From Paenibacillus spongiae (GTDB lineage: Bacteria; Bacillota; Bacilli; Paenibacillales; Paenibacillaceae), in NCBI RefSeq assembly GCF_024734895.1, contig NZ_CP091430.1, positions 664,501-728,500 on the forward strand: a DNA stretch of 64,000 nt, read 5' to 3'. Each line of letters starts with the position of its first letter. Position 1 is the stretch's first letter. The translations under genes and the position numbers were made by a program. Of this stretch, positions 42,546-51,917 are shown piece after piece. The notes beneath the pieces are model-generated. The model worked only from the letters and a program-made list of their open reading frames with translations, was not told the origin of the DNA and searched no databases.

Positions 42546-43718
42546 ATGGACAACGGACGAGCTTGGGAGAAACTGAAAGCGGAGATGAAAGCTGCTGCGG
42601 AAAGTCTCGGTATCGATAAGATCGGCGTTGCTTCTGCGGATCCTTTCACAGCAATGAAGCAGCGGCTGGTGCGTCACCGCGAGCTTGGGCATGAATCCGG
42701 CTTCGAGGAGCCGGATCTCGATAAGCGGACGGAGCCTTCACTGCTGTTCGATAATCCGCAATCCATCATTGCGATTGCGATTGCCTATCCATCCAAGCTG
42801 CAGGATGCGCCGAAATCCATATCCGGGGAGAGACGGGGGATTCTGTCGCGTTCTGCGTGGGGAAAGGATTACCATGCGGTACTGCGCAACCGGCTCACAC
42901 GTCTGGAGGAGTGGCTGCGCGAGCGCGTCCCGGACTTTCGTGCCGAGAGCATGGTGGATACCGGCGCTCTCGTAGACCGTGCGGTGGCGGAGCGCGCGGG
43001 GATCGGCTGGAGCGCCAAAAATTGTTCGATTATTACGCCGGAGTGGGGATCTTGGGTGTACCTCGGCGAGATGATAACGAACCTTCCGCTGCCGCCGGAT
43101 AAGCCGGTAACGGAAGGCTGCGGCGACTGCACCGCGTGTATCGATGCTTGCCCGACAGGGGCCTTGGTCGGCCCTGGGCAGCTCGATGCACAGCGGTGTA
43201 TTTCATTCATCACCCAGACGAAGGGTACTGTCTCCGATGAGATGATGCGCAAGATCGGCAACCGGTTATACGGCTGCGACACCTGTCAGGTGGTGTGCCC
43301 GGAGAATAAAGGGAAGAACTGGACGCATCAACCGGAGCTGCAGCCGGATCCGGAGAAGGTGAAGCCGCTGCTGATTCCGCTGCTTTCCATGGGCAATCGC
43401 TCGTTCAAGGAAATGTACGGGGACAGCTCGTCGGCTTGGCGCGGGAGAAAGCCAATCCAACGCAATGCTGTCATCGGGCTGGGCAACTTTAAGGACCCGA
43501 GTGGTATTCCTGCCTTAACGGAAGTCTTGAAGAAGGATCCTCGCTTCGAGCTGCGTGCGACCGCCGCATGGTCGCTTGGCCGCATCGGAGGAGAAGAGGC
43601 AGCGGCCGTATTGAAGGACGCAGCCGGGCGTGAAGAGGATGCACGTGTCCTGGAAGCGATCGAGAAGGCCCTTCATTCCGAGGCGGTCCTCGGCAAGAAA
43701 GCGAAGCCTCAGGCTTAA
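42546..43718 (+). CDS. queG: Epoxyqueuosine reductase
   Basis: This 390-residue enzyme reduces epoxyqueuosine to queuosine in tRNA. The cobalamin/catalytic N-terminal domain (about 15-180) has KIGVASADPF and the conserved MVDTGALVDRAVAERAGIGW. Two 4Fe-4S motifs follow: CGDCTACIDACPTGALV (about 196-212) and YGCDTCQVVCPEN (about 243-255). The C-terminal HEAT-like repeats (AVIGLGNFKDPSGIPALTEV, WSLGRIGGEEAAAVLK) are typical of QueG. It lies after rnhA in a compact plus-strand run. No terminator is seen before yneF. Confidence 0.94.
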   Translation: MDNGRAWEKLKAEMKAAAESLGIDKIGVASADPFTAMKQRLVRHRELGHESGFEEPDLDKRTEPSLLFDNPQSIIAIAIAYPSKLQDAPKSISGERRGILSRSAWGKDYHAVLRNRLTRLEEWLRERVPDFRAESMVDTGALVDRAVAERAGIGWSAKNCSIITPEWGSWVYLGEMITNLPLPPDKPVTEGCGDCTACIDACPTGALVGPGQLDAQRCISFITQTKGTVSDEMMRKIGNRLYGCDTCQVVCPENKGKNWTHQPELQPDPEKVKPLLIPLLSMGNRSFKEMYGDSSSAWRGRKPIQRNAVIGLGNFKDPSGIPALTEVLKKDPRFELRATAAWSLGRIGGEEAAAVLKDAAGREEDARVLEAIEKALHSEAVLGKKAKPQA

Positions 43719-43943
43719 GCTGGCAGCTGACAAGCATAAGAAGGCTGGATCTATCCGAAGGCCTGGAGCTGATCGGAAGGGAAACTTCCGGGCCTTGGGT
43801 AGCTTGGAGGTACTGAATCAATGTATTTTGGAGACTCAAGAACAGGGTTTTAAAGTGTATGGAACCGATTGCGACGCGGGCCATGGACATGCTATGATAA
43901 GGTGCATGTTTGAACAATTACAGTAAGGTATGGTGATCGGTAA

Positions 43944-44171
43944 ATGAGTGTTACGTGGGCAGTTATCCTTTCGATTGTTACGCTTATCTTGGGGGGCGTC
44001 GGCGGCTTCTTCATCGGCGTTTTCTATTTGCGCAAACAGTTGGAACGGATGCAGAGTGATCCGGATATGCTGCAAAAAATGGCAAAGCAAATGGGCTACA
44101 ATATGAATAAACAGCAGCTGCAAAAAGCGCAGCATATGATGAAAAATAACAGGCCAGGCGGACGCAAGTAA
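43944..44171 (+). CDS. yneF: YneF-family (UPF0154) membrane protein
   Basis: This 75-residue protein has one N-terminal membrane helix (VTWAVILSIVTLILGGVGGF), then the family pattern FFIGVFYLRKQLERMQSDPD and MLQKMAKQMGYNMNKQQLQ. The role of the family is unknown. The ATG is preceded by a weak site (GTGATCGGTAA). The 225 bases between queG and this gene hold no clear gene; frames there are extensions of shadow readings. Confidence 0.88.
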   Translation: MSVTWAVILSIVTLILGGVGGFFIGVFYLRKQLERMQSDPDMLQKMAKQMGYNMNKQQLQKAQHMMKNNRPGGRK

Positions 44172-44213
44172 CTTTCGCGTGCGTGCTGGTACGTAGAGAA
44201 GGGGGCGAAGGGA

Positions 44214-44807
44214 ATGGCGGGCAAGAAAGATTACGTCAATTCAATCGTTTCGGATAATCGCGAACAAATCGAGCATCACGTAAAAGAGATCTTAAGGCTG
44301 ATCGGGGAAGACGCCGGACGGGAAGGCCTGCTGGAAACGCCGGCACGCGTAACCCGGATGTATGAAGAGATCTTCGCCGGCTACGACGTTGATCCGCGCG
44401 ATGTGCTGGGCGTAACCTTCGATGAACAGCATGAAGAGCTTGTCATCGTGAAGGATATCGTATATTACAGCCAGTGCGAGCATCATATGGCGCCATTCTT
44501 CGGCAGAGCGCATATCGGTTATATTCCGAGCGGGAAAATCGCCGGCTTGAGCAAGCTGGCGCGTCTGGTTGAAGCGATCACGCGCCGGCTGCAGGTACAG
44601 GAGCGCATAACGTCGCAAATCGCGGATATTCTGGACGAAGTGCTGGTTCCGCATGGCGTGATGGTTGTCGTTGAAGGCGAGCATCTCTGCATGTGCGCCC
44701 GCGGTGTGAAGAAGCCGGGTAGCAAGACCGTGACATCGGCCGTTCGCGGCGAGTTCCGCAAGAGCGCGGCGCTCCGTTCGGAGTTCCTCGCCCTGTTGAA
44801 GCAGTAG
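44214..44807 (+). CDS. folE: GTP cyclohydrolase I
   Basis: This 197-residue enzyme converts GTP to 7,8-dihydroneopterin triphosphate in folate (and queuosine) synthesis. Zinc ligands are in [20 protein letters not shown] (Cys and His) and the Cys of [17 protein letters not shown]. Further family motifs are [20 protein letters not shown] and SAVRGEF. The full-length type IA sequence is present. The neighbouring queG uses the same pteridine-related precursor route. The terminator at 44818 closes the run. Confidence 0.95.
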   Translation: MAGKKDYVNSIVSDNREQIEHHVKEILRLIGEDAGREGLLETPARVTRMYEEIFAGYDVDPRDVLGVTFDEQHEELVIVKDIVYYSQCEHHMAPFFGRAHIGYIPSGKIAGLSKLARLVEAITRRLQVQERITSQIADILDEVLVPHGVMVVVEGEHLCMCARGVKKPGSKTVTSAVRGEFRKSAALRSEFLALLKQ

Positions 44808-44817
44808 AGATAACGAT

Positions 44818-44856
44818 AAGACCGCTGTTCCTCAAATACGGAGCGGCGGTCTTTTT
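44818..44856 (+). terminator. Terminator of folE
   Basis: AAGACCGC...GCGGTCTT stem with CTCC/GGAG inner pairing, followed by TTTTTG. Confidence 0.85.
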
Positions 44857-45259
44857 GCGTCTCTTGTGTTCGTTTCCTTACCCGGCCGCTTTCAACGGAT
44901 AACCAAGGCGACCTCCCCCAAGCAGGCTGTGCTTATGTGCATGTGTAGGTTAATATGGTGAAGAATCGATAAGCTTGAAATGCATGTCGCACGCCCGGTT
45001 TAGTTAATGCCGCTGACTTATTAATGTGATTTAAAATGTGAAAAAACTTTATGTTCATATCAGGGTTTATTGCTGGATTAATCATTGTGAAATAAGGGTT
45101 TCAATAGAGTCTTTCATACAATGAACAGTTTCCGAAACTAAGTTGTTATTTTGCAATTTTAGCCTGTAATCTATCTTGAGATGTATAGCATTTAAAATTT
45201 GGACTGGAAATCGTGTATGAGGTTAAATTTATGCAATTTTTAAATGCTTTTTTATGGAT
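44857..45259. other. AT-rich intergenic region
   Basis: About 400 bases of low GC content with no gene, no clear promoter and no tandem repeat. The convergent fusion-SOD gene ends at 45260 with no strong terminator visible here. Confidence 0.5.
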
Positions 45260-46456
45260 TTAATATGGCGCCCAGACCAGCTTGCTTGCTTCCTGGAAGC
45301 GCTCATTCGCATAAGGCCAGTTGACTACATTCCACCAATTGGTAATATATTCGGGTCGCTTATTCTGGTGCTTCAAGTAGTAAGCATGCTCCCACACATC
45401 TAGAGGAAGTATCGGAACAACGTCCCATTGCGATAAATTCTGATGCTTCTCGGCCGTCAATATTTCCAGCCGGCGGCTCCGCGGGCTCCAGACGAGGATG
45501 GCCCAGCCGCCGCCTTCGACCTTCTCCGCCGCTTGACTGAATTGCTTCTTGAACGCTTCGTAGCTTCCGAAATCCTTCTGAATTTGCTGGGCCAACGGTC
45601 CGACTGCAGCTCCTCCGCCCTTAGGCGACATGACATTCCAGAATAACGTATGCAAGTAATGGCCGGCACCGTTGAAGGCCAGTTCCCGTTCCCAATGCTT
45701 TACCAGATCGAAGTTACCCGTCTTTCGCGCTTTCTCAAGCTCCTTCTCGGCCTTGTTCAGACCATCGACATAACTCTGATGATGCTTGTCGTGATGAATC
45801 CGCATCGTCATCGTGTCGATATATGGCTCAAGCGCATCATAAGAATACGGAAGCGGCGGCAGGGTATGGCCGCCAATAGGCACGGACTGGACCGGAGCGC
45901 GACCGCTGTCATCGCTTCTGCTGCTGCCTTCATCCTCTTCCGCTATCCCCCGGCGGAATCCTGCTTCCTCCGTCTCGTCTGACTGCTGCGCATCGACTGA
46001 TGCGGCATCATTTTCATTTTCATGCTCCTGAGGTCTTGGCTCAAGCAAAGTGGCAAGTGCGTTAAGAAAGTATTCGGACTCCCGGATAATATGCTTGACG
46101 ACCGTAACCCCTATCGGACTGCCGGCCACGGCAGGGCTGACCGTGAGAAGCGCTGTAAGCTGCTCTGCGAACGTTCGGGACTGCTTCGCGGCCGCTTGCA
46201 GCAGGGCGTCGGTCTGAGCCTGGAAACCCGGCGGCAGCGCCGCAGGATGGGGCAGCGCCTTCTGGATCAGTTGATCGGCCATCTGTTCCGTTCGAGCGAA
46301 GACGGGCTCCCAAGCTTGCAGCATGGCCGCATAGGGCAGCTCCAGATTGGGGACGATCTGCCGAATGACGACGGTATGCTCCTTCTCCTGCATCTTCCAG
46401 AAACGAATTTCCTCCAAGATTCTGATCGGCATGTAGGACCCGTATACGAGTAACAA
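45260..46456 (-). CDS. DUF2935-superoxide dismutase (Fe/Mn) fusion protein
   Basis: The N-terminal part (about 5-145) is a DUF2935-like helical domain: IRILEEIRFWKMQEKEHTVV, with Glu/His positions for metal, and IIRESEYFLNALATLL. An acidic, Ser-rich linker follows (about 155-205). The C-terminal part (about 210-398) is a full iron/manganese SOD with MRIHHDKHHQSYV, GAGHYLHTLFW and [20 protein letters not shown]. The GGGHANH motif of ordinary SOD is changed to GAGHYLH. I prefer the TTG at 46456, preceded by AAAGGAGG; an ATG at 46519 lies directly in the T-run of the upstream terminator. The two domains may form a metalloprotein oxidase/scavenger pair; that is inference. Confidence 0.8.
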   Translation of the reverse strand: MLLVYGSYMPIRILEEIRFWKMQEKEHTVVIRQIVPNLELPYAAMLQAWEPVFARTEQMADQLIQKALPHPAALPPGFQAQTDALLQAAAKQSRTFAEQLTALLTVSPAVAGSPIGVTVVKHIIRESEYFLNALATLLEPRPQEHENENDAASVDAQQSDETEEAGFRRGIAEEDEGSSRSDDSGRAPVQSVPIGGHTLPPLPYSYDALEPYIDTMTMRIHHDKHHQSYVDGLNKAEKELEKARKTGNFDLVKHWERELAFNGAGHYLHTLFWNVMSPKGGGAAVGPLAQQIQKDFGSYEAFKKQFSQAAEKVEGGGWAILVWSPRSRRLEILTAEKHQNLSQWDVVPILPLDVWEHAYYLKHQNKRPEYITNWWNVVNWPYANERFQEASKLVWAPY

Positions 46457-46525
46457 GTCGTAGTAAGCCTCCTTTCCATAAATCAACGGTCGGAGCCTCG
46501 GCGGACTGGCAGCTTGCATACATGC

Positions 46526-46555
46526 CAAAAAGCCGCCCGGAGTCCGGACGGCTTC
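46526..46555 (-). terminator. Terminator of the membrane-bound hydrolase gene
   Basis: On the minus strand AAGCCGTCCGGA-CTCCGGGCGGCTT with TTTT follows the hydrolase stop by about 80 bases. Its T-run overlaps the longest possible start of the SOD fusion. Confidence 0.8.
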
Positions 46556-46636
46556 ATACCTATAAACGTTTGCCGAAGAGCATCCTCTATTAGATCTATT
46601 CGGGCAGCTTGGGCGCTATGTCGTGCAATCAGCCGG

Positions 46637-47764
46637 TTAGACGTCCGACTTTCGCGAGGCGTTCACTTGACTAAGAAAAAGGGCCGCACGCTGGATATAT
46701 TCCTTCGGATGGGCTTGGAACAGCAGCTCGTGCTTGCCGCCCTGGACGATCCATTCCCGCGAGAGCGGGTTGAATTGCCCGGATGCGATATGCTTGGCGG
46801 TATCGACGGGAGCCTTGGCATCTTCCGTCCCGTGTATAATGAACGTTGGAATGGAATAGGCGGTCTCCAGCACCTGCTGGGCAGGAATGTGATTGAATGT
46901 CGTACCCGTCCAGAAAGGAAGCATCCATTCGATCAACGGCAGCGAAGGGTACCGCGGCAGGTCTACAACTTGACGAATGTTGCTGTATAGCGATTCGGGA
47001 CTTGGCAGGAACAAGCTATCGAGAATCATCGCATCGATTTGGTCGGTTTGCAGCGCGGCTTGCAGCGCTGTGCCGGCACCCATCGAGAAGCCCCATACAA
47101 TAAGCTCTTCCGCTCCTTGCGAGCTGGCATAATCGACAGCTGCGAGCAGCTGCTTCGATTCTTCAAGCCCCCCGGTGGCCGGCGAAGGATCTGCCTTCGA
47201 CGCATATCCATAATCGAACATGAGGACGTTATAATGAAGACGGTTCAGCAGTCCGGCAAGCTCATACATTGGGACCCATGTTTCTTCGCGATTGGCGCCA
47301 TATCCGTGGCTGAAGACAACCGTGCGCTTGGACGGCGCTTGGGAAAGTGCGGCTGTAGCGGCCGCGTGCTGCGTATTCTTCATATCGGCTGTAGCGGCGG
47401 CCGAGCGTAAAGGCTTGGGGCCATTCATTTCATATGCGGGTATATACCAGCCGTGAACGGTTGTTTTCCCGCTCTTGCTCGGAAAGGCAACATCGGTATA
47501 TTCCAGCCCTTTGGCCAGCATAGGATTGGATGTAAGCGGCGAGACATAAGGATGGGCGATGACCCAGGCGACATACCCGTGGAACGCTAGTCCTGCAAAC
47601 AGCAGCATCGCCGTGAATGCGGATAGAACCGCGATAGCCGCGTGCTTGCGGCGCGAGCTTGCAAACCGATTGTCCACTGGCTGCGGAGAAGGCTGAGGGG
47701 AAGGCAGTAAACCGGGAGTGGAGCTCCCGCCGACAGGCAGCAGTGGTGCGGTGATCGTGCTCAT
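46637..47764 (-). CDS. Membrane-anchored alpha/beta hydrolase
   Basis: This 375-residue protein has a Pro/Ser-rich N-terminus, one membrane helix (HAAIAVLSAFTAMLLFAGLA, about 41-60) and an extracellular alpha/beta hydrolase domain. The oxyanion region is TVVFSHGYGANRE, the nucleophile elbow is LIVWGFSMGAGTAL, the acid is in TFIIHGTEDAKAPVDTAK and the His in PLSREWIVQGGKHELLF. This resembles YqkD/serine-aminopeptidase-type hydrolases. The start at 47764 follows GGGGGACTCCATC. A TGTAAGCGCTTCAA site at about 47792 is a partial match to cre. The substrate is unknown. Confidence 0.85.
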   Translation of the reverse strand: MSTITAPLLPVGGSSTPGLLPSPQPSPQPVDNRFASSRRKHAAIAVLSAFTAMLLFAGLAFHGYVAWVIAHPYVSPLTSNPMLAKGLEYTDVAFPSKSGKTTVHGWYIPAYEMNGPKPLRSAAATADMKNTQHAAATAALSQAPSKRTVVFSHGYGANREETWVPMYELAGLLNRLHYNVLMFDYGYASKADPSPATGGLEESKQLLAAVDYASSQGAEELIVWGFSMGAGTALQAALQTDQIDAMILDSLFLPSPESLYSNIRQVVDLPRYPSLPLIEWMLPFWTGTTFNHIPAQQVLETAYSIPTFIIHGTEDAKAPVDTAKHIASGQFNPLSREWIVQGGKHELLFQAHPKEYIQRAALFLSQVNASRKSDV

Positions 47765-47920
47765 GATGGAGTCCCCCTATTAGCCAAATTGAATGTAAGC
47801 GCTTCAAATAGTTCTATACTCCTATCGTATGGGTTGCAGGCTGGCCTGTCAATGATAGTCGAGATAATGTTAATGACCTGTAATACTGCTGTAAAATATG
47901 ACGCAGCATGGAGCATTTAC

Positions 47921-47950
47921 TTTACGATAATAGTTCTCATTTGGTATACT
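47921..47950 (+). promoter_or_regulatory. Promoter of the iclR-type regulator
   Basis: TTTACG (47921-47926) and TATACT (47945-47950) are 18 bases apart, upstream of the ATG at 48001. Confidence 0.55.
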
Positions 47951-47962
47951 AGGTGTAACAAG

Positions 47963-47979
47963 GTTTCATTGCGTGAAAC
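47963..47979. promoter_or_regulatory. Palindrome GTTTCA-N5-TGAAAC downstream of the iclR promoter
   Basis: GTTTCA (47963-47968) and TGAAAC (47974-47979) are perfect arms separated by five bases, 12 bases after the -10. The same palindrome recurs at the acnA promoter (52300-52316). A repressor site is likely; the obvious candidate is the adjacent IclR protein, which is inference. Confidence 0.65.
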
Positions 47980-48000
47980 TAATCGGGATGGTGGTTGAGC

Positions 48001-48747
48001 ATGGGCGATGATGGCAAACCGACCGTACGCGCTGTCGAGCGGGCGCTTGATCTGCTGCTTTGCTTCACAGTCAGGAACGAATGGGCAATGACGGAGCTGG
48101 CGGACAAAGTCGGATTGCACAAGAGCACGGTGCACCGGATGCTGGCGACGCTTGAAGATAAGGGCTTCGTAACAAGAGATGAGCTGTCCGACCGCTATCG
48201 GCTCGGATTACGTATATGGGAGTTGTCCGCGAATATGTCGGGGGCGGATGACCCTGCCGTTCTCGGCCTGCCGGAGATGGAGAAGCTGCGCGATCTGTTG
48301 GGAGAGACGGTAAGCTTGTATATTCGCGACAATAGCGAACGGATCCGCATCCAAGCGGTGCAGAGCAATCAAGCGGTGCGCCGGGTTGCGCCGATTGGCG
48401 TGCGGCTGCCGCTGTATGTGGGCGCATCGAGCAAAGTGCTTATCGCCTTCGACGAACAGCAGAAGCAAGAGCTGCTTCTGGCTGATCCGACATGGCCGGC
48501 ATCCATCGACCGGAGACTGTTCCGGGAGCAGCTGGACGAGATTCGGTCACTCGGCTACGCGACGAGCATAGAAGAACGCGAAGCCGGTGCAGCTGCTGTC
48601 GCCGCTCCGGTCTTCAGCCGGTCGAACAAACTGGTCGCGGCGCTGTCCGTCTCGGGGCCTGCTAACCGGCTGACACTGGAGGTTATGCGCGAGCATGTAC
48701 CGGCGATCATGGAGAGCGCCCGGAGACTGGGCACCATGCTGAAATAA
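48001..48747 (+). CDS. IclR-family transcriptional regulator
   Basis: This 248-residue regulator has an N-terminal winged helix-turn-helix (VRAVERALDLLLCFTVRNEW, then MTELADKVGLHKSTVHRMLA TLEDKGFV in outline, about 8-60) and the IclR effector domain (about 70-248) with VGASSKVLIAFDEQQK, GYATSIEEREAGAAAVAAPV and AALSVSGPANRLT. IclR regulators respond to small carboxylic or aromatic acids. ATG at 48001 follows GGTGG; a TTG two codons earlier is possible. Its own promoter carries a palindrome also present at acnA, so it may regulate itself and aconitase. The ligand is unknown. Confidence 0.92.
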   Translation: MGDDGKPTVRAVERALDLLLCFTVRNEWAMTELADKVGLHKSTVHRMLATLEDKGFVTRDELSDRYRLGLRIWELSANMSGADDPAVLGLPEMEKLRDLLGETVSLYIRDNSERIRIQAVQSNQAVRRVAPIGVRLPLYVGASSKVLIAFDEQQKQELLLADPTWPASIDRRLFREQLDEIRSLGYATSIEEREAGAAAVAAPVFSRSNKLVAALSVSGPANRLTLEVMREHVPAIMESARRLGTMLK

Positions 48748-48778
48748 CGTATGCGCGGGTCCTCCCCGTAAATCCGGA

Positions 48779-48822
48779 CCAGAACCGCACGACTCGGCTG
48801 ACGAGTGCGGTTCTGGTTTTTT
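48779..48822 (+). terminator. Terminator of the iclR-type gene
   Basis: CCAGAACCGCAC pairs perfectly with GTGCGGTTCTGG, followed by TTTTTT. Confidence 0.92.
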
Positions 48823-48959
48823 CAATTCTATCGTGATGTTGATCGGACATTAGCAGGCAGTTAATTATAACCGTCGAATTCTGTTCTATATTAACAGGAG
48901 AACATAGAAACGAGAGGGATGGAATATGTCTTGCGAAGAGTCGAGATTGTTTTTAATAG

Positions 48960-49115
48960 AGGGTCTTCCGTCCGAAATCATTGACGGAATTCGACCTGTA
49001 TGATGTCCCTGTCACGCTTAGATGGGACGTGAACAGGATTATTGTGGAGGGGGAGCGGCTGATTGCCCGTTGGACGACGAGAGGAACGGTCCTCCATAGG
49101 GTACGGCAGGAATAG
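48960..49115 (+). pseudogene. Remnant of a SnoaL/ester-cyclase-like protein
   Basis: A short frame without a start codon reads LTEFDLYDVPVTLRWDVNRI followed by IVEGERLIARWTTRGT, then ends. The pattern I-x-E-G-(D/E)-R-x-x-A-R-W-T-x-R-G-T is characteristic of SnoaL-like polyketide/ester cyclases, where it is in the middle of a domain of about 130 residues. Here it is short, has a stop just upstream and no full domain, so it looks like a decayed gene fragment. The 432-base gap between the iclR terminator and acnA is otherwise empty. Confidence 0.4.
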
Positions 49116-49123
49116 CAGGGGAT

Positions 49124-49166
49124 AAAAAAACGTCTGCAGCGCCATGATGGCGTGCAGACGTTTTTT
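49124..49166. terminator. Bidirectional terminator (acnA end)
   Basis: AAAAAACGTCTGCA...TGCAGACGTTTTTT with inner CGCCAT/ATGGCG pairing; serves acnA on the minus strand. Confidence 0.92.
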
Positions 49167-49179
49167 GAGTTATCTAAGT

Positions 49180-51897
49180 TTAAGCGTTAGCGGCGATCAT
49201 CTGACGGAGAACCGTCTGCAGAATACCGCTGTTACGGTAGTAGTCGATGTCGACAGAGGAGTCGAGGCGGACGCGAACCGGGAATTCAAACGTCGTGCCG
49301 TCTTCGCGTGTGGCGACGACTTGTACCGTTTGTCCTGGCTGCACATCGTTCGTCAGACCCACGATATCGAATTTCTCGCGGCCGGTAATGTTCAGCGTCT
49401 TCCAGCTTTGACCGTCTTGGAACTGGAGCGGCAGAACGCCCATGCCCACGAGGTTGGAGCGGTGAATACGCTCGAAGCTTTCCGCAATGACGGCTTTGAC
49501 GCCGAGCAGGAACGTGCCTTTGGCCGCCCAGTCGCGGGAGCTGCCCGTACCGTACTCTTTGCCTGCCAGAACGATGAGGTTCGTGTCATTCTGCTGATAC
49601 TTCATCGATGCATCATAGATCGACATCACTTCATCCGTCGGCAGGTAAGTCGTTACGCCGCCCTCCGTGCCTGGAGCCACTTGGTTGCGGATCCGGATGT
49701 TGGCGAATGTGCCGCGCATCATGACTTCATGGTTACCGCGGCGGGAGCCGTACGAGTTGAAGTCCTTCTTATCGACGCCATGCTCAAGCAGGTACTCGCC
49801 CGCAGGGCTGTCCGTCTTGATGTTGCCGGCTGGCGAGATGTGGTCCGTCGTTACGGAATCGCCCAGCAGGGCAAGCACGTTCGAGTCTTTGATATCGGCC
49901 ATATCGCTGATGCCGTCGTTGATGCTCTCGAAGAAAGGCGGGTTCTGGATGTAAGTGGAGTTTGCATCCCACTCGTAGATTTCGCCCTTCGGCACATCAA
50001 TGGCGTTCCAACGCTCGTTCTGCGTGAAGACATTCTCGTATTTCGCACGGAACATATCAGCATTAACGGCATCGCGCACTGCGTCGCGGATTTCTTTGTT
50101 CGTTGGCCAGATGTCTTTCAGGAAGACCGGCTTGTTGTTGCTGTCATAGCCGATCGGGTCGTTCGTCAGATCGATATTGACCGTGCCCGCAAGCGCATAA
50201 GCGACGACGAGCGGCGGAGATGCAAGGTAGTTCGCCTTCACTTGGGCGTGAACGCGTCCTTCGAAGTTACGGTTACCGGACAGAACGGCAGCTACCGTCA
50301 TATCTTCATCGGCAATCGCTTTGCTCACTTCGTCCGGAAGCGGACCGGAGTTGCCGATACATGTCGCGCAGCCGTAGCCGGCAACGTGGAAGCCAAGCGC
50401 TTCAAGCGATTCCAGCAGTCCCGCTTTCTTCAAATACTCGGTAACGACGAGCGAACCCGGAGTCAGCGAGCTCTTCACGTAAGCCGGCTTCTTCAGGCCA
50501 AGCTCGACCGCTTTCTTCGCGACGAGGCCGGCGCCGATCATAACGCTCGGATTGGAAGTGTTCGTACAGCTCGTGATAGCTGCGATTACGACCGCACCCG
50601 TACCCATTTTGCTGACGGAACCGTTCGGATGCTTCACATCGATCATTTGCTCGATTTTGCTGTCGGACAGCCCGTAGCCGCCTTTCTCGATCGGCGTGCG
50701 GATGATGTCGTTGAAGGATTCCTTCATCGCCGTCAGCTCGACGCGGTCCTGTGGACGCTTCGGTCCGGCAAGGGAAGGAACGATCGTCGACAAGTCAAGC
50801 TCCACGATATCGGTGAAGACCGGCTCAGGCGTGTCATCGGTGCGGAACATGCCTTGCGCTTTATAGTAAGCTTCAACAAGCTCGATTTGCTCTTCTGTAC
50901 GGCCGGTTGCACGAAGGAAGTCAAGCGCCTCGGCATCAACGGGGAAAAATCCGATCGTTGCGCCGTATTCAGGTGCCATGTTCGCAACAGTGGCGCGGTC
51001 TTCCAGACCGATGTTGGAGAGGCCTGGGCCGAAGAACTCGACGAATTTGCCGACAACGCCTTTTTTGCGGAGAATTTGCGTAACGGTCAGCGCCAGGTCG
51101 GTTGCCGTTGCGCCTTCAGCCAGGCTGCCGGTCAGGCGGAAGCCGATAACTTCCGGCGTTACGAAATAAAGCGGTTGGCCGAGCATGCCGGCTTCAGCTT
51201 CGATACCGCCAACGCCCCAGCCGACTACGCCAAGACCGTTGATCATCGTCGTATGCGAGTCCGTACCGACGAGGGAATCCGGATAAACGACCGTTTCGCC
51301 GTTTGCGGTTTTCGTCGCTGCGACAGATGCCAGGTACTCCAGGTTTACTTGGTGAACGATACCTGTTGCCGGTGGTACGGCGCGGAAATTATCGAACGCC
51401 GTTTGGGCCCAGCGGAGGAAACGGTAACGCTCTTCGTTGCGCTCGAACTCAACGTTCATGTTATATTCGAGTGCTTCCGGCGTGCCGAACGCATCGACCA
51501 TAACGGAGTGGTCGATAACCAGATCGACCGGTACGAGCGGGTTGATTTGTTTTGGATCGCCGCCCGATTTCTTAACGGTGTCGCGCATAGCGGCGAGGTC
51601 GACGACGACCGGTACGCCGGTGAAGTCCTGAAGGACGATACGCGCCGGGATGAACGGAATTTCTTTATCTTCGCGGCCTTCCGCCCAGTTAGTGAGCTGC
51701 TTGACGTGCTCGGATGTAATTGCGCGGCCGTCGAATTGGCGGATCGCAGCTTCCAGCAGCACCTTAATGGAGAAAGGCAGCTTGGAGATCTGTCCGAGTC
51801 CTTGCTCTTCCAGCCCTTGCAAACGGTAGTACGCGTATGACTTGCCGCCCACTTCAAGCGACGAACGGACGGAGTACTCGTTTTGGTGTGTTGTCAT
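49180..51897 (-). CDS. acnA: Aconitate hydratase
   Basis: This 905-residue TCA-cycle enzyme interconverts citrate and isocitrate through a 4Fe-4S cluster. The cluster cysteines are in [18 protein letters not shown] and in [15 protein letters not shown] (two Cys). [18 protein letters not shown] near residue 205 is a further family signature; the swivel domain has the [20 protein letters not shown] segment. The ATG at 51897 follows AGGAGGCGTCATCC. A longer frame through the repeat array upstream gives repetitive nonsense and is not used. The gene has a 440-base leader with tandem hairpins and a promoter with a GTTTCA-N5-TGAAAC palindrome. Bacterial aconitases such as B. subtilis CitB also bind RNA when iron is low. 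Confidence 0.96.
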   Translation of the reverse strand: MTTHQNEYSVRSSLEVGGKSYAYYRLQGLEEQGLGQISKLPFSIKVLLEAAIRQFDGRAITSEHVKQLTNWAEGREDKEIPFIPARIVLQDFTGVPVVVDLAAMRDTVKKSGGDPKQINPLVPVDLVIDHSVMVDAFGTPEALEYNMNVEFERNEERYRFLRWAQTAFDNFRAVPPATGIVHQVNLEYLASVAATKTANGETVVYPDSLVGTDSHTTMINGLGVVGWGVGGIEAEAGMLGQPLYFVTPEVIGFRLTGSLAEGATATDLALTVTQILRKKGVVGKFVEFFGPGLSNIGLEDRATVANMAPEYGATIGFFPVDAEALDFLRATGRTEEQIELVEAYYKAQGMFRTDDTPEPVFTDIVELDLSTIVPSLAGPKRPQDRVELTAMKESFNDIIRTPIEKGGYGLSDSKIEQMIDVKHPNGSVSKMGTGAVVIAAITSCTNTSNPSVMIGAGLVAKKAVELGLKKPAYVKSSLTPGSLVVTEYLKKAGLLESLEALGFHVAGYGCATCIGNSGPLPDEVSKAIADEDMTVAAVLSGNRNFEGRVHAQVKANYLASPPLVVAYALAGTVNIDLTNDPIGYDSNNKPVFLKDIWPTNKEIRDAVRDAVNADMFRAKYENVFTQNERWNAIDVPKGEIYEWDANSTYIQNPPFFESINDGISDMADIKDSNVLALLGDSVTTDHISPAGNIKTDSPAGEYLLEHGVDKKDFNSYGSRRGNHEVMMRGTFANIRIRNQVAPGTEGGVTTYLPTDEVMSIYDASMKYQQNDTNLIVLAGKEYGTGSSRDWAAKGTFLLGVKAVIAESFERIHRSNLVGMGVLPLQFQDGQSWKTLNITGREKFDIVGLTNDVQPGQTVQVVATREDGTTFEFPVRVRLDSSVDIDYYRNSGILQTVLRQMIAANA

Positions 51898-51917
51898 GGT
51901 TGGATGACGCCTCCTAA

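Noticed and set aside
43489-43917. 142-codon minus-strand frame opposite the end of queG
   Set aside because: Antisense to HEAT-repeat coding sequence; no ribosome site.
45260-46519. ATG at 46519 as the certain start of the SOD fusion
   Set aside because: It lies in the T-run of the upstream terminator and lacks a ribosome site; a TTG at 46456 after AAAGGAGG fits better.
49144-51840. 898-codon plus-strand open frame opposite acnA
   Set aside because: It is the mirror of a clear aconitase; its composition (many Arg, Val, His) reflects GC-rich antisense codons and there is no ribosome site or family.
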